The notes under the pieces: generated by a model
What the model was told of the DNA's origin: nothing
Databases searched by the model: none
Seen by the model: only the letters and a program-made list of their open reading frames with translations
Shown: positions 23,630 through 36,969 of the stretch, one piece after another
Layout: every line of letters begins with the position of its first letter
Numbering within the stretch: position 1 is the first letter of the stretch
NCBI GenBank assembly: GCA_963691655.1
Contig: OY829328.1
Span: 70,746,400 to 70,810,399, forward strand
Direction of reading: 5' to 3'
DNA length: 64,000 bases
From: Toxonevra muliebris
Lineage: Eukaryota; Arthropoda; Insecta; Diptera; Pallopteridae
Position numbers and translations under genes: made by a program

Positions 23630-24690
23630 ATGAAATTATAAATTCCTCTACCAAGTCTTTTACTAAGTAGTGCCAATTCATTCCAAACATTAATATGAAA
23701 CATTTTACAAGCTTTCAATTAAACCAATCAATCTCAATCATGTATGAATAATTTTGTATCTCCAAATTAAAATTATATGATTAATCAATTAACTTTGATT
23801 AATTGGAATAAAATTATTCGAACAAAATAATCAAACAATTTCTTTGTATTTCAATTTTTTTTAGATTTTTTCAGTACTTATCTATGCGCTTTATACGCAA
23901 CCATTAATCGAGTTAATCATTAATCAAGAATTTTCCTTAATCTGAATTATTGATTAAACGATCAATCGCAAGGCCCTACTTACAACCAAACTAATCAACC
24001 TCAATCAGATTTCAATCAAATTAATTAATCAAGTAATCATTCTTAGTTATTTGTATAAAAGTTTTTGAAATTTCCTATCAAACTTTAAGGATTTTGCAAT
24101 TTTCTCAATCTAATCAAAATAAACTTCATGGTTCATCATTCCTAGTCTTTGATATAAAAAATATTAGAATTTTCAATTACAATCAATCATCACACCTCAG
24201 AATTTTTATATTGTATATGCATGAAGAGATTGCAATTTATTAATAAAATCTCAAAAATTTAAATTTAAAAACATATTATTATCTACTATTATTTATATAA
24301 AGAAAATTGGATTTTAATATTTTAATCGAAACTTTCTATTAATATTAATCATTTATGTAAAGGAACTTGTTAACACTTAATCGAATATTTCAATCAAACT
24401 AATAAATCTCAATCATTTATACTAAAAAGATTGCAATAAAATATTTGGATCTTTAAACCAAACTAATCAACCAAATAAACATTTTTAGTCTTTGATATAA
24501 AATTGATTTCGATTTTCCAATCAAATATCAAGAAAGAACAAAATGCTAATCTCAAAAGCTTTCGAATATAGAAATATTGCAATCTGTCAATCTGATTTTA
24601 AAAAGAATTGGGATTCTACTATCAATTATAAAAAAAAAATTGGCATGCTTTTATTAAACCACAATAATTGGGAAGTATTGAAGAACGGTT
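23630..24690 (+). repeat. Diverged AATCAATCTCAATCATT array
   Basis: Variants of AAACTAATCAATCTCAATCA followed by TTTATATAAAAA and GATTTT recur about every 60-110 bp. It is heavily mutated and the borders are approximate. Confidence 0.5.
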
Positions 24691-24699
24691 TGAATCATT

Positions 24700-27260
24700 T
24701 ATTGGAAAACGATTAAAATTTGAGATTAAATTAAAAACCCCAAGAACAAAAGAAGAAAGATTTCTCCCACGTATTTAGACTTGATAAATTCGAAGCCAAA
24801 GTTCGATTTAGCTCATCATGTCAAATTTTCAATAGTTTTTTGAGGTTAGAAAAAAAATTCTGATGTAGTGATCGAAATCAGGATGCTTCCGATGCTTCCG
24901 AGACAGAATTCCATCTTTTTGTGGTCTGTCTAAGCAATTAGCTTAAAAATCTATAAATATTGAGAATGCAGAAAATATGAAAGCAGTAAAAATATTTCAA
25001 AATTTGAAAGTATTAATTGATGGTTTAATTTAGGTAAAAAAAATATTTTTGAATAGCTGTTAACTATAGAAAGCAGCCATTACTAAAGACAGATATTTTG
25101 GTTTTGCGATCATTCAAAAATCATCCTCCAAGCTCTTGGATGCACTAATGGCGCTCATAAATGATTTTCTATTGTACATATTTACCAATGTAGAAACATC
25201 GTTTGCAAATTTTCCAACTGGGCACCTATATGGGAGTATGAAAATTTGAAATTTCAAAGCAAATGTGATGATGATGTGGTGATGCAAGCGTGCGCTTTGA
25301 ATGTGATTCGCTAAAAGTGAAATGTGTGTAGCTCTTATTTCTAGCTTTTGCTTTTTTTTTTACTTTCTTCAATATCAACATCATTCATCTCTCCTTTTTT
25401 TGTTTTTGCATTTCTAACAAATTAGTGATTTTTCACTTGATTTATGCATGAAGTATGCAAGTAGTATGTTCTAAATGTACGTCATAATGGTTTTTGTCAA
25501 GCAGATGTCAAATGTCACTTTCCATTGAAAATTCCGTTTTGAAAATTCTCATAAAACTGAAGTAGTTTCCATTTCATATTTTCAGAATTTCATTTATGAA
25601 CTGGGTCGATAAAGTTGCACGGAAATAGATTTTCCACTAATTAATATTTGAATATGAGAGTTTGTGTGTGTGTGTATGTGTGTGTGTGTGAAAAGTTAAT
25701 AAGTTTTTTTTTTTTTGCTGATTTACATAAAAGTGAGGTTATAGTATATCAAGTGCATGAGGTTATTGAACATAAAAGTGAGGTTAGAGTGCCGACTATG
25801 AGTGCATGAATGAACGTTCTGATATATTGCAAAATAGTTTTATTAGATTAATAAGTTTTCAATGATTTTCTCATTTTCTATGTAGTTGTAATTAATTTTT
25901 AATTGACTTTAAAAAGAAAAATCAAAAGTTTTATCTTTAGAGAAGATACATCATGATTTGTTTTCTATAAAAATTATTATTATTAGATTAAAAAAATCTG
26001 CAGGCACTAACAAAATGAATGAATTAATAGCAAAACTTCTTTAATTCTCTATAAACTGAAATGATTGCAGCTCAAAAGGAATACTTCACCTTCTTATCCT
26101 TAGTATCTTTACGAACTTTCTTTAAAATAATTGGAAATTTTTTAAAACGAAATTAAACCAAAAATGGTAAACTCGTAAACTTTGAAATAATTTTTGCCAA
26201 AATGCAATTAAAAATTTTTCACTTAATCTTTTGCAACAATCATTTCCGCAAGGATTTCACAATTTCTACTGCTTCTCTGTATTCTGTAGTATCACAAGAA
26301 AATAAAACTAAATAATAAAAGTAGGAAAAACCAAAAACAAACATAAATTAAATATGTGGAATATTCGTATTTGCGTATAATATTACAGATATGTATCTGT
26401 GACTATACATACTCATGCTTCTCATACTTCAAATTAAATAGTGTTAAAGAATAAAATAGTTTTCATGTAGATAATGTTTAGTTTACTTATATAATTATGT
26501 AGATAATAGATATAGAAAATTTTATATAAATATTCAAAACTAATGCATTCTTTTGAATTAAACGAACGAGCTTTTTCTATCAATCCGTTTTTAATAAATC
26601 TAATTTTAAAACAAACTTCCATTCACAATCACAATAAACAAAGAGAAAATAGAATGCATTCTTTTTCATATCAAATCTCAGTTAATGGGAATTCTAATTT
26701 ATAAAAGTCCCATTCTTTGCTTACATTGTTGTTGATTTGTAATTTAGAAGGTCTAAACTCAAAAAGAATGCATTCTTTAATACTTTTTCTGTGAAGAAAC
26801 TCATTCATATGCAAGTGAAATGACAGAGAGACTTTGAATTTCATTAGAGTAGATTGCACTTGTTAAAATATAAAAAAAAAAGATTACGAAGACCTTACCA
26901 TCCAACTCAAACCATTGGCAATCTTTTCTTTAAATGTCTGTCTATTCAGGAATAAATTTTCCGACTGCATTTTTGAAAAATTTCAGTAAATAGCAATAAA
27001 ATTACAAGATAGAAGGAAAGCCGATAAAATGCTCAGTTTAGTTAAGTTTTAATTACTTTTGATTTGCACCTCTGGCTTTTTTGATTTTATATTGAAAACA
27101 TAAGTTTTTCCTTGATTTTTTCTCCAACGCTTTGCAGATTTATTTTCAGCTTCTTCCAGCATATATTTACTTTTTGAATTTACATTTAAGTAAACAATCA
27201 GGTATGATCAGCCATTCAACTTCATTTAATATTTACAGCTCCATGACTAATTATAAAACA
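24700..27260. other. AT-rich DNA, no gene seen
   Basis: A TG microsatellite lies at about 25661-25690. GAATGCATTCTTTTTGA-like words recur near 26540, 26650 and 26765 and may be scattered remnants. No coding or RNA feature. Confidence 0.5.
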
Positions 27261-27269
27261 GAAAAAATA

Positions 27270-29320
27270 GCCATTACCTTTGCATTACCAACCTTTGTTT
27301 TTAAAGTTTACAGTTTTAAATTTTGTTATTTTTCTTTTTTGGATTGAAAGCTTTAAATTAGACAAGTTTTTACATTTTTTTAGACTAAAATATATGAGAT
27401 TAACATCGAATATTGCATCCTTACCAACGGCTATTCTGATTCTTCTGATCAGTAACTGTTTGTCTTTATAAATAAATTTGCCATTCAAATATCAATTTCT
27501 TCTTCAAATTCCGATTTTTCCAGCTACTTTTCTAAAAAAGTTCAACCAATACCAAAGTCTGTTGAACTTCCTAAACCTTATCCAAATTTGAAGAAATAAA
27601 TCTAAGAACGTTATATGGAAGTATCTTATTAACTTGAAAGATTTCAGATTGGAGTTTGCATTCAATAACCATTACTGATGCATTACCGACCGAATTTAGT
27701 TATTTTCCCATCTAAACTTTCTATTCGATAGTTAAGTTTTAAATTTTTTTTTGGGAATTTTTACTAAGGTGTTGCCTAAATGGATTTAATAACCATTATC
27801 ATGGCCTTACCGACAACAGTTTTGGATTTTTTCTGTTCTAAATGTTTTTCTTCCGCTTCTAAAAATTCAAACAAATAATTCTGAATTAAAAAATTGTTTA
27901 ACTTTTAAGCTGGAAAGTTACCTAAATTGATTTAACTGCCATTACCGATAGATTACCTTATGTTGCTTTCCTAATTTTTTGTGTTGACTTTATTTATTTC
28001 TTTTATAAAGATTTCAGCCGACGATTTAGGTTATAAATTCGATTGATTTTTATACTGAAAGCTGACTACAATTTTGAGCCATACCGACAACTGTTTTCAA
28101 TTTATGCAGTTAAAAATTTCGTTATTCTCTTTTCCAAAGGATTTTAATAATCAAATCAAGCTAACTACAATTCGTTAAATTTTTCTAAAGATTATTCTCG
28201 ATTGACTATATTGATTTTACAGCCATTACCGATACATTACCGACCACTGTTTTCAAGCTTTTCTGCTCTAAAGTTTTTATTTCTTTTCTAAAATCTTGAA
28301 TCCATGAAATTAGTCTAAAAATTTTTCAATTTTCAGTTTAGAAACCTAGATTGACTTAAAAGTCATTACCGATGCATTACCGACCATTGTTTTTAATCTT
28401 TTCAGTTCAAAATGTTTGCACTGCTCTTCTAGAGACTTCAATCCATAATCAAGGTTTCAAATTTGTTCAACATAGTAGCGATTACTGATGCTTTACCTAC
28501 AAGGGTTTCTATTTTTTTCAGTTTTACATTTTTTCCTTATTCTGCTTTTAAAGATTTCACTCAATGATGCTTAAAATTTTTTAAACTGTTAGATAGAGAA
28601 GTTATCTACATTGCTGTAACAGCCATTACCGATACATTACCGAACGTTTTTCAACTTATTTTTAATCTTTTAAGCTCAAAAATTTGTTATTCCTGTTTTA
28701 TAGATTACAATCCATGATACGGTTTCAAATTTGTTCAACATAGTAGCAATTACTGAGGCCTTACCGATCACTGTTTTTCCAATTTCACGTTTTTTCTTCC
28801 TTCTGCTTTAAAAGATTTCAGCTAATATTGTTAAAAATAGTTTTAATTGCTAAATTGAGAATTTATCTACATTGTTGTAATAGCCATTACCGATGCATTA
28901 ACAAACGTTTTTCAACTTAACAATGTTGAATATGTTTATTTTTTTTTTTTTTAATTTTTGAACAAAAACACTGACTGCATTGATTTTTCTATTTTTCAGC
29001 CATTACCAATGCATTACCAAGCACTCTTTTCAAGCTTTTCAGTTCTAAATTTCATGAATGTCCTCTTAAAGATTTTAATCAACGCTTTAAACATATAATT
29101 TATTACATTTTTTAAAGAAGCATTGATTAAATTGATTTTACAGCTATTACCGATACATTACCAACCACGAATTTCAAGTTTTTCAACTTCAAATTTTTTC
29201 ATTCCTCTTAAAAATTCTAATACATCAATTAGGCATAAAATTAGTTCCAGTTCTAACCGAGAAGTTATTTACATTGATCCAAAAGCCATTACCGTTACCT
29301 TACCGATCGTTCCTTTGAAT
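27270..29320 (+). repeat. CCATTACCGA array, block 1 (period about 115-143 bp)
   Basis: GCCATTACCGATGCATTACC or a close variant recurs near 27271, 27670, 27793, 27939, 28222, 28365, 28478, 28621, 28746, 28883, 29000, 29143 and 29284. It is followed each time by ACCACTGTTTT and TTTTCAGTTC. The ~25-bp core is well kept while the ~100 bp between cores is diverged. Open frames here are by-products. Confidence 0.9.
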
Positions 29321-29329
29321 TTTTTCAGT

Positions 29330-31050
29330 TCAACATTTTTTTATTTGTCTTCTAAAGATTTAAATCTATGTTATTGCATTGAGATTTGTTGTATTTATAA
29401 ACAACGAATTTATCTACATCCAATTTGACATAAAAAAACATTCAATTGTCTACATGTAAAATAACAATCAACTAATTTAACTACATTGCACTGCAATGCA
29501 AACCAACTGCCAAGTATTTGAATGAGTGGCAGTTTTTCCCTGCAGTGTGAATCTTTTCCCAAGTGAGTTCATATTCAAAATTTTACTAAATAAAATTGAG
29601 CAAGAAATCCAAAAAAAGAAGGAAGTAAAGTTTCAGTAGAAATGCAACAAACAATGAAGTAGTTTAAAAACACAAAGTGAAAAACTGAAATATTATGGAA
29701 ATAATAACAATAATGATTTTTTTCACACACAAAAAAAAAAGAAGAAGCAATTGTGAATTGAAATCAAAAACTGTCGAAATTGTACACATTATAAAAATTG
29801 CTGCCGCTACCACAATTTCGTAGTCCTTTTTTCCTTTGCCTTCTTTCCTTGACTTCATTTCGGTCGGTTGATTGTGTGTTTTTCTTACTTAGTAGTTACT
29901 CTGGTTTATTTAACTTTCCATTTTCATATTATTACTTATGGGAATTATGGTTATATCCTTTCTAATAAGTATCCTTGGGGAAATTATTTCATTTCATGTT
30001 CCATTTTCTTGTTTCTTGCTTGTTTTTTTTTTTTGTTTGTTTTTTTTTTTTTCATATAGAATTCAATTTCGCGTTTAATTTGCAGTGAATTTTTCATGAT
30101 TGTTTCAAGTTGTTATTTGTTTTTGCATTTTGAAAAAACTTAAACTACTTACTTACCATTACCATTATAAAAAGTTACAACTGTTTGTGTGGTTTCAGTT
30201 TTGCTTTGAAATATAGTATATAAAAGTAGTTAACAAAATTTTGTGTTAGTACTTACCTAAATATTGTATAGTAGCCACAAAAGTGTTATTTGCCACAAAA
30301 GTCCAAAAGTAACTACTTGTATATCTTCATAATTAACCACAATGAATGTTTCTCATTAAAATTTTGTAAAACGAATTAAAAAAAAAAATAAATAAATAGA
30401 AACCAACGAAAAACCAAGCAAGCCAAAATTTAACCAGCAACAACATAGCCACAATTGTTTTTGGCTATGGAAAAGAATCTAAAACAAACCCAAAAAAAAA
30501 AAAAAAATATTTAACTCAACCGCAGCATAATTCAAGAAGAAATGCAATTCAATTAAGATTGCTAAAAAATTGTTGATGTTGAAAATAAAATAATAAAAAG
30601 TTGTTAAAAAAAAAGAATAGAAAAATACAATATACGCTAGAGGCAAATGGTTTTGTAAACCCTTGACGTAATTTTTAATCTGGCATAATTTTAATTACGT
30701 AATATTATTAGCTGCTCAACCTCAAGCATTTTTTTTTCGTGTTGAGTTGTTCTGTTCGATACCTCTTGAAATTTGTTTTTTTTTTTTTTTTGTTTGTTTT
30801 GTTTTTCTGTTCAATTAGTCATTTCTATTTAATTTCTAAAAATTAGCATGACCAAAGAAATTTCTACTGAAATTTAAATAAATCGAAATCTGAAATGCTT
30901 GAACAATTTTGCTATAGAAATTTCCGCCAGAGTAGATTTGGAAAATGATACTTCGGAAACTGTATTTGCGTTTTCTGAAACCAATTTAAAGTTTAGAAAG
31001 GGTTCCTAATGCTCGAATTCTCCTTTCTTACAAACTCTAGTTCCGCTAAT
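29330..31050. other. AT-rich DNA between the two CCATTACCGA blocks
   Basis: No array cores, gene or RNA seen. T-runs lie near 30030-30050 and 30775-30792. The 29868-30059 open frame is Phe-rich and low complexity. Confidence 0.55.
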
Positions 31051-31054
31051 TGCA

Positions 31055-33790
31055 TAAGCATAGCCATTACAGAGGCATTACTAACACTTTTAAATTTCAA
31101 TTGGTCTTTTATGAAAACATACGCTCGCCAGTGAAGTCCCATTTTACTCTTTGTAAAAATTTGTATTATTAATTCGGCTTTAAAGGCATTACCGAGGGCT
31201 TACCTATTCCTATTATGTTTCACTTCATAAAATAATGTTGAAATAGTTGTGCAGAAGAGTGTTAAATTTCTATTCGTGTACTAGCATGAATCAGGTTAAC
31301 AGTAAATTATAGCAATAATCACAACTAGAAAGGTATTTACATAAACAGTACAGGAATAACCATTACCGAGGCCTAACCGATGTCGGCGGTTCTTTTATAA
31401 AAGTGTGGGCTACCTTATATAGAAAGTGAAATATTCTTAATTTTAATTCAGTAATAGCAACTGAAAAGTTATTTAATTATATTGTAATACTGGGCTAGCC
31501 ATTACCGAGGCCTTACCGACTCTGCTACATGTCGTTGGACCTTTTTTAAAAGTGTGTGCTACCTTAGCATTAAATTTTCTACATATTCTATTGAAAAAAA
31601 AGGAGTTATTTATTCAATCTGACAGACTTTACCTTAGACCCATTAAGTTTTACTCTACAAAATAATGTGGAAATAGTTGTACAGAAAGTGAAATATTTTC
31701 CATTTTATAAACTGAGAAGCTTCATGTTATCAATATAAAACAGTCAATAATCACAACTGAACACTTATTTAGTTATTTAATACTGGAATAGCCGAGACAT
31801 TACCGACTCTGCTACATATCGATGGGTCTTTTATAAAAGTGTGTGCTAACTTTGCATTAAATTTTCTACATATTCTTTTGAAAAAAAAAAAACTTAGGTA
31901 TTGATTCAATCTGAAAGGCTTTGCCTTGGGCTTACCTATACCCATTAAGTAGGATGTAGGATTAGTTGTATAGAAAGCAAAGTATTTTTTATTTTATAGA
32001 CTGAAAAGCTTCAGGTTATCAATGTACCATACTCAATAATTGCAATTGGAAAGTTATTTCGATACAAAAAATTGGGATAGCTATTACCAAAACCTTACCA
32101 GCGGCTCAGAATATAACTGAGTCTTTAAGAAAGGTCCATGCATTTGAAGATATGAGTTTTTTTCATTCTTCTGAAAATTTTTAGCAATCACTCAGTCTGA
32201 TAGGTATTACCAAGGGCTCACCTAAGTTTAAAAAACAAAAATTAGTTTTTCATCCTAGTTTCGTGTTCTTTAGCATTGAATTCTCTACAGTCGATAGTAG
32301 CAGCTTCAAAATCTATTGTGGAATAAAAAAAGGAGTCATTACCGAGTCTTTACCGACCCTTCAAGCCGATTGTTCTTTAATAAAAGTGCATGCCTTTTTA
32401 GCTTGAAGTTTAGATTCAGCTTTTTGAACTAATCTTGAAATACTAATCATTTAGTCTGATGCGCTTACCGAATCCTAAAAACAATAACCCTAGTAAAATA
32501 ATTGCAATCATTAAAAAGAATAAAAGGCTGCCCATTACTGAGACCTTGCCGACTTCTCAACATATCATTGGGTTTATAATAAATGTGTATGATTTATCTG
32601 CATTAAAATTTTCTATTTATTTTATTCCGAAATTTTACCAATTATTTAGTTTAGAAGGTGATGATCGATGATTTGCTATTCACACAAAGTTTCAGTTTGT
32701 TCACGTATTAATTTCATACAGTCAATAACAGCAGCTTAAAAATAAATCATAAAAATTATAACTAGCCATTACCGAGACCTTACCAACTTCTCACCATATC
32801 GTTGGCCCTTTAATAAATGTGTATAACTTTTCTACATTGACAATTTCTTTTTAATTTGTTGCGAGATCTCACCAATTACTTAGTTTTGAAGGCATTACCA
32901 AGGGCTTACCTACAGATGGCTTAAACCGATGAGTATGCATTAACACTAGTTTCATTATTTTAGCTATTCATTTCAATAACAGCAGCTTATAAATAAATTG
33001 TACATTATGTGGCTAGCCATTACCAAGATATTACCCACTTCTCACCATATCGCTGGGCTTCAAATAAATGTGTTTGACTTTTCTGAGTTAACATTTCTCT
33101 TTATTTTAACCCAAAATTTTACTAGTTAATCAGTTTGGAAGGCATGACCAAGAGCTTACATAGAGATTACTTAAACCGATGATTAGGTATTCATACAAGT
33201 TTCAGCTTTTTCAGCTTTCTTATTTGAATTTCTTACCGTTAATGACAGCAGCTTAAAAATAAATTGTACTATTTGAGGCTAGCCATTACCGAGACCTTAC
33301 CGACTTCTTACCATATCTTTGGGTTTTTAATAAACGTATTTGACTTTCCAGAGTAACATTTCTCTTCATTTTACTCCGAAATTTTACCAGTTATTCAGTT
33401 TAGAAGGCATTACCAAGAGCTTACCTACAGATTACTTAAGCCGATGATTAGGTATTCATACAAGTTTCAGATTTTTCAGCTATGAGCTTTCTCCAGTCAA
33501 TAAAGCAGCTTGAAAATAAATGATAACTAGCCATTACCATGACCTTACCGACTTCTAAACATATCGTTGGGTTTTTAATAAATGTGTATGACTTTTCAGC
33601 GTTAACATTTCTTCTTATGTTATTGTGAAATTTTACCAATTGTGGCTAGCCATTAGGTAGACCTTATCGACTATTTGGCATATCGCTGAATCTTCATTAA
33701 AAGTTTTTAACTTTGCAGCGTTAAACTTTCTCTTTATTCTACTAAAAAGCCTTACCAATCCATTAGTCTAGCGGGGATTACCAAGTGCTT
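31055..33790 (+). repeat. CCATTACCGA array, block 2, with a two-part higher-order unit
   Basis: Two core types alternate about 125 bp apart. Type A is GCCATTACCGAGACCTTACC (31499, 32764, 33014, 33283, 33528). Type B is GGCATTACCAAGGGCTTACC (31184, 32206, 32890, 33141, 33404). From 32760 on they form a clear ~250-260 bp composite unit that also carries ATATCGTTGGG, AATAAATGTG, GTCAATAACAGCAGCTTA and ACTTAAACCGATGATTAGG. Confidence 0.88.
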
Positions 33791-33799
33791 ACTATGTTT

Positions 33800-35685
33800 A
33801 AAAGCAATTACGAAGTTTTTCGGCACTTGTTTGTCTCTTAAGACATTGGATTTCTTATTATCTTTATGAAAAACTTAGACCATAATTTAGTTCTCGGGTA
33901 AGGGTAAATAAAGTGATGATTCTGAGTGTAAACTTCAAATGATTTCCAAGACCTTTGCAACTCCTGAAAACCTTCATGAAGTTTTCAATGGAGTTTTTCA
34001 GTTTTCATTAGGCTTCAGTTTCAAAAAGGACATAAAGTGCCTAACTTAAACAATATTCAGTTTTTATTTTTAAATTATTTCATTCCTGTGTTTGAAAGTT
34101 GTTAAAAAAAATTATATAAATAAAAGTCAATTTAAATCCAACTAAGTACCTGTAAATTGCAATATTTTTGTATACTGCAAAATGTCAAACTGTGATTGAT
34201 TCATTTTCCAAACATAAAATATCAAAACAATTTATTTTGAACGTCATTCAGAAAAACTTGACTTATCGTTAAAATTGTTATGAAAACTGCAAATAAAAAA
34301 AATAAAAAAACAAACAAATACATAAATGCCAATGAACGTATTCATAGATTAGAACAAAATATATACAGCGAACATATCTCAGTACGTCATTTGATATGTC
34401 ATTTGACACAATGTCATACGTCAAACTTGACTTAATTTTAAAGTGTGCGATTAAAGTGCAACAAAAAACAAACAACAAAAAATTGCTTTAAAAAATCAAG
34501 AATAATGTGCACAAAAAAAAAAGATCACAAAAAAAATAAAAAATAAATAAATTCCAAAACCAAACAAAACACAAACGAAGCAAATAAAGTTCAAGTGGTT
34601 TTCTTAAGCAGAGCGGAGTGGGGAGCTAGAGAGAAGGCAGCTAGCATATAAAATGTATACGCTGCTATGTCTCTGTAGTATTATTAACTTTTAGAGTTTG
34701 TGTAGCAATGTGGGAATATATGTATGTGTTTGTTTCTCTATCGCTGTCGCTGTCGCTCTCTGTGTGATTTTGTGTGTGTGTGACAGCACGCTTAAAGTAT
34801 CGAATGAAAATTTTAAGTAAATCCCTAAAGTACAAAAATTTTCAAGTGCAATAAAATTAAACTTTTTAAGCTTTTCGCTAACGTTACATTTTGTATGTTA
34901 TTTTTATAGCTATACACATACAGTCACAAACACATGGCATGACACACACATGCGAGTAAATTTCATTTTATTCTTTTATTTACGCTCCACACATTGACAA
35001 TAAAACAGTTAATACACTATACTCACACTTCCTAGTTAGTTTTTTTTTCTTCTTCTGGTTATTGTGTTGTCCTTTTTACGTTTCCGCCTCGAGTAACCGA
35101 AAAGCGTATCCTTTTTCTTTCTTTCCTTTTTTTCAGATATCCTTTCTTTTTGATATACTTTTCTATTTTTTTTTTTTTTTATTAATTTTTTTTTATAGCT
35201 AAAGTCATCGTGAAAAAATGTCGGAAATATTTGCAAAGAAAAATATAAAATTTTTGGGGTGAATAAAAAATTTCATACAAAAATATTGCACCATTGCAAT
35301 TTTTGCAGTTGAGTAAATTTTCTTCGTTGCTTTTTGTGCATTCAAGTATCATCGCCGTCCTTCTTACCCCTCCCATCATCAACCATAATATTATTACTAA
35401 GAAAAAAAAAACAGAAAAAAAAAATATAAATTAAAGATAGAAAATTTAATTCTGCTTTCTGGTTGATTTTCCTGCATTTATTTTTTGTTTATGTCGATCA
35501 AAAACTTGATGAATAAGAACCTCCATTACTTCAGTGTTGGATGAGGAAGTGGTTTTAAAACGGCCCCACAATAGGGTTCTCTGTATCGGCCAGTGTAAAC
35601 GATCAACCAGTAATGCGAGTCTAAGTTTGAAGTCACTATTTTTATGGAATATTCTTCTTTTTTTATGGGATCATATGCCATAAAT
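33800..35685. other. AT-rich DNA, no gene seen
   Basis: GTCGCTGTCGCTCTC near 34745-34757, a TG-rich run near 34767-34780 and T-runs near 35168-35180. No supported coding or RNA feature. Confidence 0.5.
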
Positions 35686-35689
35686 AGAA

Positions 35690-35833
35690 ATGAACTAAGG
35701 TACAGTTTCTGAACAGTAAAGTGAAAAGTTTTTTATTTTTGTGTGCCGATGATTGAACCCGGACACCGTACATAGGAGTCTAACAATACCAGTCATTACG
35801 CCACGGTGACCACACTATAGTTTTTAACAGATT
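35690..35833 (-). mobile_element. tRNA-derived SINE-like unit (second type)
   Basis: On the minus strand a tRNA-like head starts near 35818. It has an A-box-like GTGGCGTAATGACTGG and a B-box-like GGGTTCAATC at about 35753-35762. Pairing of the cloverleaf is poor, so it is a SINE head or decayed tRNA, not a working tRNA. The 3' border is uncertain. Confidence 0.55.
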
Positions 35834-35922
35834 ACGTTAGGTTAGGTTAGGTAAGGCTAGGTTAGGTTAGATTAAGTTAGGTTAAGTTAAGTTAGGTTAA
35901 GTTAGTTTAGGTTAGGTTTCCC
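35834..35922 (+). repeat. TTAGG-type short tandem tract
   Basis: GTTAGGTTAGGTTAGG and variants (GTTAAGTTAAG, TAAGGCTAGG) over ~90 bp. The unit equals the ancestral insect telomere repeat, but its place between a SINE-like head and a LINE 3' end suggests it is a retroelement tail. Confidence 0.85.
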
Positions 35923-36960
35923 AATGTCCCGTATAAATTGCTGTTATTCGTACGGTTCTTTAGCTTTGGAGAGCTTATATTGCGGCTACATCGTTCTAGA
36001 TGTGACACAAGTTGTTACGCCTCTCCATTTAAAGTCGGATTGTTGAAAGAAAAATGTAAAAGTATCTCTTTTAATGAAATTTAAGGCAGATAGAACCTGT
36101 TCTGACTGAGAAATGATCAGCGAGAACCATTTCTAGCCAGAGCATCGGCATTCTCATTTCTGCTAATGTTCCTCTGTCCAAGCACCCAAATGAGAGTTAA
36201 ATTAATGTGCAGTCCAAGTCTGACAAGTTCTCTCTTGCACTCATCAACTAGTTTGGATTTGGAAATTCTTGAGATCATTTTTTTCTTTTGGTACATCGTT
36301 TTAAATTACCCTACTAGCTTCTAAAATAGAAAATGCTTCCGCAAGGAACACGCTAGAAAAGTCTGGCACCCACTCCACAGTCCATTTTTGACCCGATCAG
36401 CTCAATCGTGTCTCGTAGAAATTAAAATTTTAAAGTTTAAGTTATCAAAACAAAGTTTTGAAATGTTTTTGGTACCAGGCTTACCGGTAGGACATTGATT
36501 ATATTACTGTGGACATGTGATCCAGAGGCCCAGCATCCTGACTTTTTGAATCTAACTGCTCTATTAGTCACGTATAAATCTAAGTGCCAAAAACGTTAAG
36601 TGCGTCAGTGAGGCACAGAAGTAGTTTCGAGAGAGATGTTTATTTTTCATAGAGAAGAGGATCAACTCTGTGTCCTAGACCATTCCTTTCCGTCCAACTA
36701 GTAAGCGTGGCCAAATTAGAGTGCAAAATACCTATAAGTGTGCTCGGATATTTGCCTCTAATCGCAATGTCCATGTCATCCGCGTAAGCAGTGACGTGGC
36801 AACCACAAGAGTTTCTGCAAGTTTCCCGAAAATAATTTTCTCCAAATCATTAAAACTGATGCTTGAGTTTATCACAATAACACAATGGATCGTCATACAT
36901 TACCAACTATTGATATCAGCAAAAGAAAATCTATTTTTAAAATCCGTTGGCTTGGAATGC
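35923..36960 (-). pseudogene. Relic of a non-LTR retrotransposon (reverse transcriptase and RNase H)
   Basis: The minus strand carries the 3' part of a LINE ORF2. The reverse transcriptase active site VTAYADDMDIAIRG is at about 36750-36798, followed by LTSWTERNGLGHRVD. After a decayed linker with stops comes an RNase H domain: SVFLAEAFSILEAS at 36316-36356, then KSKLVDECKRELVRLGLH, LIWVLGQRNI and NENADALARNGSR. A TGA stop is at 36119-36117. The GNE-AD-LAR signature is typical of the RNase H of I- and Loa-like LINEs, which unlike Jockey keep this domain. Upstream ORF1, endonuclease and most of the RT are missing, consistent with 5' truncation. Several frameshifts make it dead. The TTAGG tract lies at its 3' end. 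Confidence 0.9.
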
Positions 36961-36969
36961 CCCTCCCCC

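Noticed and set aside
27270..33790. CRISPR-like pattern of conserved cores and variable spacers
   Set aside because: The spacers are diverged copies of each other, lengths vary widely, and the DNA is eukaryotic; it is a decayed satellite.
35834..35922. TTAGG tract as an interstitial telomere
   Set aside because: Its position between a LINE 3' end and a SINE-like head, and a similar tail on the SINE at 60264, make a retroelement tail more likely.
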